The notes under the pieces are model-generated. The model saw only the letters and a list, made by a program, of their open reading frames with translations, was not told where the DNA came from and did no database searches. Both the position numbers and the translations under genes were made by a program. Below are positions 1 to 6,584 of a stretch of DNA of 8,661 bases, piece by piece (the stretch's first letter is position 1; every line of letters starts with the position of its first letter). The stretch is from Gammaproteobacteria bacterium. Lineage in GTDB: Bacteria > Pseudomonadota > Gammaproteobacteria > Poriferisulfidales > Poriferisulfidaceae. The stretch lies in assembly GCA_007571105.1 (NCBI GenBank), contig RKRZ01000004.1, forward strand, positions 1 through 8,661, given 5' to 3'.

Positions 1-903
1 ACCGGAGTCTCCGGCTCCGGAAAATCCACCCTGGTCAACGACACCCTATACGGACAAATTGCACAACCGCAAGGCTGGAACCAAGAAAACTGCAAGGCCA
101 TTGATGGGGTGGAATTGATCGACAAGACCATTCGCATCGATCAAAGCCCGATTGGCCGCACGCCTCGTTCCAATCCGGCCACGTACACGGGCCTGTTCGG
201 TCCGGTGCGCGAATTATTTGCGCAAACCCAGGAAGCACGTGCGCGCGGCTACAAACCCGGGCGCTTCAGTTTCAATGTGCGCGGCGGACGCTGTGAGGCT
301 TGCGACGGCGACGGCGTCATTCGCGTGGCCATGCACTTTCTCCCCGACATTTACGTGCCCTGCGATGTCTGCGCCGGATCACGCTATAACCGTGAAACTC
401 TGGATGTGCACTACAAAGGCAAAAACATTGCGGACATCCTCGGCATGACGGTCGAGGTAGCGCACGAATTCTTCGAACACGTCCCGCCGGCGCGCCGCAA
501 GCTGGACACCCTGATGCAAGTGGGACTGTCCTACATCCGTCTGGGGCAAAGTGCAACCACTCTATCCGGCGGCGAGGCGCAGCGCATCAAGTTGTCACGC
601 GAATTGTCGCGGCGCGGAACCGGCAAGACCCTGTATATCCTTGACGAACCGACCACCGGCCTGCATTTCCAAGACATTCAAATGCTGCTTGAAGTCTTGC
701 ACCACTTGCGGGATCAAGGCAATACGGTGGTTGTCATTGAGCACAATCTGGATGTCATCAAGACTGCGGACTGGATTATCGACCTAGGTCCCGAAGGGGG
801 AGCGCAAGGAGGCCATGTGATCGCACAGGGAACGCCCGAGCAACTTGCCCGAAGCAAGCGCTCCCATACCGGACAATTTTTGAAAGGGGTTCTTCGCCGC
901 TAG
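1..903 (+). CDS. uvrA: UvrA, excinuclease ABC subunit A (C-terminal part, 5' end outside window)
   Basis: UvrA is the DNA-damage sensor ATPase of nucleotide excision repair. It dimerises, loads UvrB at lesions and acts in the cytoplasm. The window opens in frame 1 inside the second ABC ATPase domain, at the Walker A motif GVSGSGKST (window codons 2-10). Next come the zinc-finger cysteines, C-x2-C-x19-C-x2-C at codons 98, 101, 121 and 124, then the ABC signature LSGGE (188-192), Walker B YILDE (212-216) and the H-loop Glu-His (247-248). All the expected catalytic elements of this half are intact. The 300 codons present are about a third of a usual UvrA of roughly 940 residues, and the N-terminal ATPase, UvrB-binding and insertion domains lie to the left. 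The gene ends in TAG and converges with lpdA, with 4 bp between the stops. The family call is essentially certain. Confidence 0.98.
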   Translation, partial: TGVSGSGKSTLVNDTLYGQIAQPQGWNQENCKAIDGVELIDKTIRIDQSPIGRTPRSNPATYTGLFGPVRELFAQTQEARARGYKPGRFSFNVRGGRCEACDGDGVIRVAMHFLPDIYVPCDVCAGSRYNRETLDVHYKGKNIADILGMTVEVAHEFFEHVPPARRKLDTLMQVGLSYIRLGQSATTLSGGEAQRIKLSRELSRRGTGKTLYILDEPTTGLHFQDIQMLLEVLHHLRDQGNTVVVIEHNLDVIKTADWIIDLGPEGGAQGGHVIAQGTPEQLARSKRSHTGQFLKGVLRR

Positions 904-907
904 TCCA

Positions 908-2341
908 TCAGGATGCCGCGCGCTTTCTTTTCTGCAACAGTATTTCTGTCGCATTGCCCAGTGCGACTTCACTCGCCTGAGCCAATGTCTCCGAATAAGT
1001 CGGGTGCGGATGAATGGTCCCGGCGATGTCTTCCGCCTCGCAACCGGTTTCAATCGCAAGCGCCGCCTCTGAAATCAGTTCGCCTGCATTCACGCCCACC
1101 ATCGCCGCGCCAATCATGCGTTTCGTCTGCGCATCAAACAACACCTTGGTCATACCCTCGATGCGCCCGACCCCCATCGCGCGGCCGCTGGCAGCCCATG
1201 GAAATACGCCGCGATCATATTTCACTTCCTGCTCTCGCGCCTCGCGTTCCGTCAAACCCACCCAAGCGACTTCCGGGTCGGTGTAGGCCACCGAAGGAAC
1301 CACGCGCGCCTCATAAGCAGATTTCTCGCCCGCCGCCACTTCTGCGGCCACTTTCCCCTGATAGACCGCCCGGTGCGCCAGCATGGGCGCCCCCGTGACA
1401 TCGCCAATCGCGAATACGTGCGAAATGTTGGTCCGCATCTGGTGATTGACCGGAATGACGCCATGTTCGCCCACCGCAATGCCGGCAGCTTCAAGATTCA
1501 GATTCGCGCTATTCGCTGCCCGCCCGACCGCAACGAGCACTGCATCAAAAACTTCTTCAGTCTCCTGTTCACCTTCGCCACCGCGCCAGCGCACCGAGAC
1601 CCCTTCATCCCGCGCTTCTGCGGACACCACCTGCGCCGCCGTATGCATGGCAGCAAAACGCTTTGCATTCCATTTCATGTAAGCCCGAACAACATCCGCA
1701 TCGGCACCGCCCATCATCTGCTCCAATGCTTCCACGACCGTCACCGAAGCGCCGAAGGTGCGATACACCGTCGCAAGCTCCAAGCCCAGAATGCCGCCGC
1801 CGACGACCAGCATTTGCTTTGGCATCTGCGCCAGTGACAAAGCCGAGGTCGAATCCAGTACGCGCGAATCTTCAGGAAATACGTCCAGCGACACGGCACG
1901 CGAGCCAGTCGCAATGATCGCCTGCTCAAACTCAAGCACCTGCACGCCGCTTTCCGACTCAATCTCCAGTGCCCGTGCGGAGATAAAGCGCGCGCGTCCC
2001 GTCAACACCTCCACACCTCGCCGCTCAGCCAATTGTCCCAGACCTTCCGACAACTTATGGATGCCCTGATCCTTCCAGGCGCGCAATGCATCCAAATCAA
2101 TGCGAGGCGCTTCAAAAACCACCCCGCGCTCATTCCACTCCTCGGCATCTTCAATCAGCGCCGCCGCATGCAGCAAACTTTTGGAGGGAATGCACCCGAT
2201 ATTCAGGCAGACGCCGCCGAGCCGGGAATGCCGCTCAATCAGGCAAACATCAAGCCCCAGATCTGCCGCTCTGAATGCGGCGTTGTAGCCTCCAGGCCCT
2301 CCACCAATCACCGCAAGCTGGGTTAATTTTGCGCTACTCAT
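908..2341 (-). CDS. lpdA: Dihydrolipoyl dehydrogenase (E3 of the pyruvate dehydrogenase complex)
   Basis: This FAD-dependent disulfide oxidoreductase re-oxidises the dihydrolipoyl group of E2 and passes electrons to NAD+. The protein has 477 residues, close to the usual 470-480. The N-terminal FAD-binding motif GGGPGG is at residues 13-18. The redox-active disulfide is C45-LNIG-C50. A second Rossmann motif, GGGILG at 181-186, binds NAD. The C-terminal dimer domain carries HPHPTYSE (444-451), with the catalytic base H446 and its partner E451. There is no N-terminal lipoyl domain, unlike some neisserial and related E3s. I chose the ATG at 2341 because the FAD motif follows directly and the codon overlaps the aceF stop by 8 nt (ATGAGTAG), which implies coupled translation. 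A longer reading from 2419 would add 26 residues that lie inside aceF in another frame. It is the last gene of the operon. It could also serve other 2-oxoacid dehydrogenases, which is common for E3 but not shown here. Confidence 0.97.
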   Translation of the reverse strand: MSSAKLTQLAVIGGGPGGYNAAFRAADLGLDVCLIERHSRLGGVCLNIGCIPSKSLLHAAALIEDAEEWNERGVVFEAPRIDLDALRAWKDQGIHKLSEGLGQLAERRGVEVLTGRARFISARALEIESESGVQVLEFEQAIIATGSRAVSLDVFPEDSRVLDSTSALSLAQMPKQMLVVGGGILGLELATVYRTFGASVTVVEALEQMMGGADADVVRAYMKWNAKRFAAMHTAAQVVSAEARDEGVSVRWRGGEGEQETEEVFDAVLVAVGRAANSANLNLEAAGIAVGEHGVIPVNHQMRTNISHVFAIGDVTGAPMLAHRAVYQGKVAAEVAAGEKSAYEARVVPSVAYTDPEVAWVGLTEREAREQEVKYDRGVFPWAASGRAMGVGRIEGMTKVLFDAQTKRMIGAAMVGVNAGELISEAALAIETGCEAEDIAGTIHPHPTYSETLAQASEVALGNATEILLQKRKRAAS

Positions 2342-3629
2342 CGGAAGACCAATGGAGCTCTTTCGGAGATTCGAGAAGCGACGCCAGTGCCACCACAAAA
2401 CGCGCCCCCTCAACCCCATCCATGACCCGGTGATCGTAAGACAGGGAGAGCGGCATCATCAAGCGGGCTTCCAGCGAATCCCCCACGTACACCGGCTTGC
2501 GAACAGCCCGTGAGATTCCCAGCACCGCCACCTGCGGCAAATTGATCACAGGAGCGAATGCGCCTCCTCCGATGCCTCCCAGATTGGACACCGTAAACCC
2601 TCCGCCTTGCATGTCTTGGGCGCTGAGCTTCCCTTCGCGTGCGCGTCCCCCCAATTCTGCAATTTCGTCCGCCAGTTCCAGCACAGTCTTTTGATCCGCA
2701 TCCCGAATCACCGGAACGACCAGCCCGGTATCGGTATTCGCGGCAAAGCCCAAATGAATGTAGTCGCGAACAATCAATTCCTGGCCGTCTTCACTCAAGG
2801 ACGCATTGATGCGAGGAAATTCCGGGAGCAGTTGCGCACAGGCACGAAGCACGCACGCCGTCAAAGTCAGGGATTCGATCGATTTCCGTTCACGCCACTC
2901 AAGGCGCATCTGCTCGAGGTCAGTGATGTCCGCTTCATGCTGCTGATTGACGTGAGGAGCCAATTGCCAGTTACGCTGAAGATTCGCTCCGCTGCGTTTC
3001 TGAATGCGCGTCAGCGTTTCTCGGTGGCAGGGGCCAAAGCGCTCTGCATCCACCGGCGGAGAAGCCGGCTGCGCCCCGGCAGTGGGTACCTTGGTCCGCG
3101 TCAGGACGGATTTGACGTATTCCTGGACATCTTCCCGAGTAATTCGGCCCCGGCGGCCACGGCCGGCGACCTGGCTCAGATCCACTCCCAATTGACGCGC
3201 GAACTTGCGCACTGCAGGGCCGGCATGCGGCAATGCACCCAAACGCAGCTCTTCCGAGGGCAAGGTTTGCGGAGGCGGCTGAGGCATCGGAGGCTCATCC
3301 GCAGGTTGAGGTTTCGGGGTCGATTCCGGAGCCGAATCGGGCGGTTCTGGCTCTTGCGGCTGCTCGGAGCGCTCAGGCTGCTCTTCTGCAGTTGGACTGT
3401 CGGTCAGCGTCGCGATCAGGGTCCCTTCCGTAACCATATCCCCCACCGCAACATGCATGGCTTCCACCACGCCTGAGAACGGCGCCGGCAAATCCATTGC
3501 CGCCTTATCTGATTCCAACGTGATTAGCGACTCTTCGGCTCGAACGGACTGTCCAACCTGCACGAATACCTCAATGACTTCCGCCTCAGGAACGTCCCCC
3601 ATGTCGGGGACCAGGACTTCTCGGCTCAT
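2334..3629 (-). CDS. aceF: Dihydrolipoamide acetyltransferase (E2 core of pyruvate dehydrogenase)
   Basis: E2 forms the core of the complex and transfers the acetyl group from its lipoyl arm to CoA. The 431 residues contain one lipoyl domain (about 1-77) with the lipoylated lysine K42 in ESDKAAMDLPAP. A linker at about 78-128 is rich in Pro, Glu, Gln and Ser. The peripheral subunit-binding domain for E1/E3 is at about 133-172. The catalytic acyltransferase domain (about 200-431) has the active-site motif DHRVMDG at 399-405, including H400 and D404. Escherichia coli AceF has three lipoyl domains, so this is a short, single-lipoyl form, which is also well known in the family. The linker is unusually acidic compared with classical Ala-Pro linkers. 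The ATG at 3629 overlaps the aceE stop as ATGA. No clear Shine-Dalgarno sequence is seen, so translational coupling is likely. A longer start at 3668 would add 13 residues inside aceE and was rejected. Confidence 0.97.
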   Translation of the reverse strand: MSREVLVPDMGDVPEAEVIEVFVQVGQSVRAEESLITLESDKAAMDLPAPFSGVVEAMHVAVGDMVTEGTLIATLTDSPTAEEQPERSEQPQEPEPPDSAPESTPKPQPADEPPMPQPPPQTLPSEELRLGALPHAGPAVRKFARQLGVDLSQVAGRGRRGRITREDVQEYVKSVLTRTKVPTAGAQPASPPVDAERFGPCHRETLTRIQKRSGANLQRNWQLAPHVNQQHEADITDLEQMRLEWRERKSIESLTLTACVLRACAQLLPEFPRINASLSEDGQELIVRDYIHLGFAANTDTGLVVPVIRDADQKTVLELADEIAELGGRAREGKLSAQDMQGGGFTVSNLGGIGGGAFAPVINLPQVAVLGISRAVRKPVYVGDSLEARLMMPLSLSYDHRVMDGVEGARFVVALASLLESPKELHWSSDE

Positions 3630-6295
3630 GACGCAAACGGCGCCGGACGGTCTGAATCGACGGCGCACTGCTCTTGGATCGCGCGCGCTGCATCCGAAGC
3701 AATCTCACCGGCTTCTTGCAATGCATGGGCCGCCGCGTGCGCAATATGCGCCGCGTTGACCTCAAAGAAGTCACGCAACTTCTCGCGCGTATCGCTACGC
3801 CCGAACCCATCCGTGCCCAAGGTGTAATAACTCCGTTGCGGTGGCATACAAAAGCGAATCTGTTCCGCATTCAGGCGCATGTAATCACTAGCTGCAACAA
3901 TGGGACCCGGGCGATCTTGCAGACACTGCGTCACCCAGGGTAATGCGGCCGGGTCCGCTCCCAAACGGCTCTCGCGGACTTTCCGAGCACCATCACGCGC
4001 GAGCAGCACGAAACTGGTGACGCTCCAGACATCCGATTCCACCCCATGCTGGCGCAATAATTCTGCTGCGGCCAAAGTCTCTCCCAAAATTGCGCCGGCA
4101 CCCAACAGTTGCACACGTGGTGCCCCTTCGTCTTGCATCGTCGCCACTCGATGCATGCCAGCGAGAATCCCCTCGCGCGCGCCCTCCTCCATGGGAGAGT
4201 GCGCATAGTTCTCATTCTCCACGGTCAGATAGTAGAAACAGTTCTCCTGCCATTCATACATCCTGCGCAAACCGTCTTCCAGGATGACGGCAATCTCGTA
4301 GGCGTAAGCGACGTCATAGGCGAAACAGTTCGGAATGCTGGCCGCCGCTAGATGGCTGTGCCCGTCCTGATGCTGCAAGCCTTCTCCTTCCAGTGTGGTG
4401 CGCCCGGCAGTGCCGCCAATTAAGAACCCACGCGCCTGCATGTCCCCGGCAGCCCAGATCAGGTCTCCAACCCGCTGGAAACCGAACATCGAGTAGAAGA
4501 TGTAGAACGGGATCATATTGAGCCCATGCGTGCTGTAGGACGTCCCGGCGGCCAGGAACGACCCCATGGCTCCGGCTTCATTGATGCCCTCTTCCAGCAC
4601 CTGACCGGTTTTCTCTTCGCGGTAATAAGCCAGCGTGCCCGCATCTTCAGGCTCATAGACTTGCCCGAAAGGCGCGTAAATGCCCAACTGGCGAAACATT
4701 CCTTCCATTCCGAACGTACGCGATTCATCCGGCACAATCGGAACCACCCGCGGCCCGAGATCCGAATCGCGCAACAGACCGCTCAGTGCCCGCACCAGCG
4801 CCATGGTGGTCGACAGCTTATGCTCCCCGCTGCCTTCCAGCAATTTGTCAAACAGCCCTTCCGGAATCGCCAAAGGCTCCACAGAACTGCGGCGCTGCGG
4901 CAGATAGCCACCCAAGGCTTCGCGACGCGACTTCAGATACTGAATCTCCGGACTGTCCTCGGGCGGTCGATAAAACGGTACGCGCCCCTCGATCTCCTTG
5001 TCACTGATCGGAATCTTGAAGCGGTCCCGGAAGGCATGCAAATCGTCCGGGCCGAGTTTCTTCTGCTGATGCGTGATGTTCAGACCCTGACCGGCAGCGC
5101 CCATACCATAGCCTTTAATAGTTTTGGCCAGAATCACTGTCGGCTGGCCGGAATGCGCTACAGCTGCTCGATAGGCGCTGTACACCTTGTGCGGATCGTG
5201 CCCACCCCGATTCAATCGCCACAAATCCTCATCGGCCATGTTCGCAACCATGGCGCGCAGTTCCGGATATTTGCCAAAGAAATGCTCCCGAATGTACGCG
5301 CCATCGCGAGCGCTATAGGTCTGGTAATCCCCATCGACGCATTCTTCCATCCGCCGCAACAAAACGCCTTGAGTATCGCGGGCGATTAATGGGTCCCAGT
5401 ACGAACCCCAGATCAATTTGATGACATTCCAGCCGGCGCCGCGAAACACGCCTTCGAGTTCCTGAATGATCTTGCCGTTGCCGCGAACGGGGCCATCCAG
5501 GCGCTGCAGATTGCAGTTGACCACGAAAATCAAGTTGTCCAGACACTCGCGCCCGGCAACCGATAGCGCACCCAGAGACTCCGGCTCGTCCATCTCCCCG
5601 TCACCGACGAACACCCAGACCTTACGGTCGCTCTCTTCGAGCAGTCCCCGATGCTCCAGATACTTCATAAAGCGAGCCTGATACACACCTTGCAACGGCC
5701 CCAACCCCATGGACACGGTCGGAAACTGCCAGAACTCCGGCATCAGATACGGATGCGGATAGGAAGATAAGCCTTCGCCTTCGACTTCTCGACGAAACCG
5801 GTGCAAATGTTCCTTATCCAGGCGCCCTTCCAGGTAGGCGCGGGCGTACACCCCCGGCGAAGAGTGTCCCTGGAAGAACACAATGTCTCCACCGTGCTCC
5901 TCGTTCGGTGCGCGCCAAAAATAATTAAAGCCCACGTCGTACAACGTCGCCACGGAGGCAAAAGTTGCAACGTGTCCGCCCAGCCCGGGGTGCTCCTGGT
6001 TGGCCCGCACCACCATGGCCATGGCATTCCAACGGATGAGAGAGCGGATGCGCCACTCCAATGCCGGATCTCCCGGACAGCTTTCCTCCTGCGCCGATGA
6101 GATGGTGTTGAGATAGGCTGTGGTTGCGCTGTAGGGAATGGTCAGCCCGGAGCGTCGCGCCCGATCCAGCAGTCGTTCAATCAGATAATGCGCCCGCTGC
6201 GCACCTTCTTCCTGAAATACCGAATCAATGGCTTCGAGCCACTCCTGCGTCTCCAGTGGATCGATGTCCTGTTGCTTCGACTCGGGTTCGCTCAT
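3626..6295 (-). CDS. aceE: Pyruvate dehydrogenase E1 component, homodimeric type
   Basis: This thiamine-diphosphate enzyme decarboxylates pyruvate and reductively acetylates the lipoyl group of E2. The length of 889 residues matches the homodimeric AceE class (887 in E. coli). The ThDP/Mg motif begins GDGEMDE at 231 and ends NCN at 260-262. By motif context, the active-site residues are present: H108 (GGHVATF), H144 (FQGHSSPG), H409 (NITHQ), D523/E524 (VPDESRTFGMEG), the cofactor-activating glutamate E573 (GINEAG) and the histidines of HQDGHSH (642-648). Nothing appears truncated. The start ATG at 6295 fits the family N-terminus (MSEPESKQQD). The ribosome-binding site is weak. It is the first gene of aceE-aceF-lpdA, and candidate promoter elements lie just upstream in the 289-bp intergenic region. 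The assignment is very secure. Confidence 0.98.
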   Translation of the reverse strand: MSEPESKQQDIDPLETQEWLEAIDSVFQEEGAQRAHYLIERLLDRARRSGLTIPYSATTAYLNTISSAQEESCPGDPALEWRIRSLIRWNAMAMVVRANQEHPGLGGHVATFASVATLYDVGFNYFWRAPNEEHGGDIVFFQGHSSPGVYARAYLEGRLDKEHLHRFRREVEGEGLSSYPHPYLMPEFWQFPTVSMGLGPLQGVYQARFMKYLEHRGLLEESDRKVWVFVGDGEMDEPESLGALSVAGRECLDNLIFVVNCNLQRLDGPVRGNGKIIQELEGVFRGAGWNVIKLIWGSYWDPLIARDTQGVLLRRMEECVDGDYQTYSARDGAYIREHFFGKYPELRAMVANMADEDLWRLNRGGHDPHKVYSAYRAAVAHSGQPTVILAKTIKGYGMGAAGQGLNITHQQKKLGPDDLHAFRDRFKIPISDKEIEGRVPFYRPPEDSPEIQYLKSRREALGGYLPQRRSSVEPLAIPEGLFDKLLEGSGEHKLSTTMALVRALSGLLRDSDLGPRVVPIVPDESRTFGMEGMFRQLGIYAPFGQVYEPEDAGTLAYYREEKTGQVLEEGINEAGAMGSFLAAGTSYSTHGLNMIPFYIFYSMFGFQRVGDLIWAAGDMQARGFLIGGTAGRTTLEGEGLQHQDGHSHLAAASIPNCFAYDVAYAYEIAVILEDGLRRMYEWQENCFYYLTVENENYAHSPMEEGAREGILAGMHRVATMQDEGAPRVQLLGAGAILGETLAAAELLRQHGVESDVWSVTSFVLLARDGARKVRESRLGADPAALPWVTQCLQDRPGPIVAASDYMRLNAEQIRFCMPPQRSYYTLGTDGFGRSDTREKLRDFFEVNAAHIAHAAAHALQEAGEIASDAARAIQEQCAVDSDRPAPFAS

Positions 6296-6324
6296 GAAAA
6301 TGCTGAAGGCGTGGCTTGCTTGCT

Positions 6325-6330
6325 ATTATC
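6325..6330 (-). promoter_or_regulatory. Candidate -10 element for the aceE-aceF-lpdA operon
   Basis: On the minus strand this hexamer reads GATAAT, one mismatch from the sigma-70 -10 consensus. It lies 29 bp upstream of the aceE ATG, which would give a leader of about 22 nt. No convincing -35 hexamer lies 16-18 bp further upstream, and there is no TGn extension. If real, the promoter would probably need an activator. Seen by eye only. Confidence 0.3.
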
Positions 6331-6361
6331 CAACAATTGCCAGACTGATGGGATGAGCATG

Positions 6362-6377
6362 GGCAACCCAAGTTGCC
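6362..6377. promoter_or_regulatory. Perfect 6-bp inverted repeat, possible operator upstream of aceE
   Basis: The sequence reads GGCAAC-CCAA-GTTGCC, a perfect 6-bp inverted repeat with a 4-nt centre. It lies about 32 bp upstream of the candidate aceE -10, a position typical of an activator or repressor site. It does not match the PdhR operator pattern (ATTGGT-N3-ACCAAT). On the plus strand it is followed by TTTT and could form a small hairpin, but no plus-strand gene ends here, so a terminator role is unlikely. Confidence 0.3.
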
Positions 6378-6536
6378 TTTTCGACACGCCGAGACAATTC
6401 CCGAGTTCCAGGAATTTCCCCTGCGAGCCCAAAACCACACAAGGCATGAAGCGCACTGTATGGTGCCCTGTAGCAATTCCAAAAACTTACTCTATATAGG
6501 GGGTGATCTAGGGATACCCCACAATATCAGGTGGAT

Positions 6537-6564
6537 TTGCTTTTGGGATTGACATTCATATAAT
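6537..6564 (+). promoter_or_regulatory. Candidate sigma-70 promoter for the methyltransferase gene
   Basis: A perfect -10 hexamer TATAAT (6559-6564) is preceded, at a 16-bp spacing, by TTGCTT (6537-6542), which matches three of six -35 positions. Transcription would start near 6571, only about 14 nt before the first ATG and 44 nt before the second. A consensus TTGACA at 6549-6554 also lies here, but it is only 4 bp from the -10 and cannot act as its -35. The -10 sits at the centre of a TTGAC/GTCAA inverted repeat. Confidence 0.45.
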
Positions 6565-6573
6565 TTGAGTCAA
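6549..6573. promoter_or_regulatory. Inverted repeat TTGAC-N15-GTCAA centred on the -10 box
   Basis: TTGAC (6549-6553) and GTCAA (6569-6573) form a 5-bp inverted repeat whose centre (6561) falls inside the TATAAT hexamer. A dimeric protein bound here would block the promoter. Restriction-modification operons are commonly autoregulated, either by a controller protein or by the methyltransferase. No controller gene is visible here, so the binding protein, if any, is unknown. Five base pairs per arm can occur by chance. Confidence 0.25.
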
Positions 6574-6584
6574 ACAGACGGGTC

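Larger units (their letters stand above)
6296..6584. other. Intergenic region between divergent aceE and the methyltransferase gene
   Basis: This 289-bp stretch shows no convincing gene on either strand. It holds the candidate aceE -10 (6325-6330), the inverted repeat at 6362-6377, and a looser repeat AATTCC (6396-6401) with GGAATT (6411-6416). Further right are a weak GGGGT-N11-ACCCC repeat (6500-6520) and the candidate rightward promoter at 6537-6564. Composition becomes AT-richer from about 6480, consistent with the left edge of an acquired segment. No target-site duplication, transposase remnant or attachment site was recognised. Confidence 0.6.

Noticed and set aside
2607..3476. 289-codon open frame on the plus strand
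   Set aside because: It lies wholly antisense to aceF, whose product has every family motif. The translation shows no recognisable domain and is the shadow of a high-GC gene.
4526..5389. 287-codon open frame on the plus strand
   Set aside because: It is antisense to the middle of aceE, with no motif and no ribosome-binding site worth noting.
6225..6482. 85-codon minus-strand frame covering the region upstream of aceE, considered as a small regulator or leader peptide
   Set aside because: It uses a TTG start, has no helix-turn-helix or other domain, and overlaps the aceE N-terminus in another frame.
6188..6499. 103-codon plus-strand frame just before the methyltransferase, considered as a controller (C) protein gene
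   Set aside because: Most of it is antisense to aceE, and the translation has no helix-turn-helix pattern.
6500..6520. GGGGT-N11-ACCCC as a terminator or riboswitch stem
   Set aside because: It has a five-pair stem with a long loop and no T-run. It is too weak to call.
6549..6564. TTGACA with TATAAT as a consensus promoter
   Set aside because: The spacing is only 4 bp, far from the 16-18 bp required. The TATAAT was paired with TTGCTT at 6537 instead.
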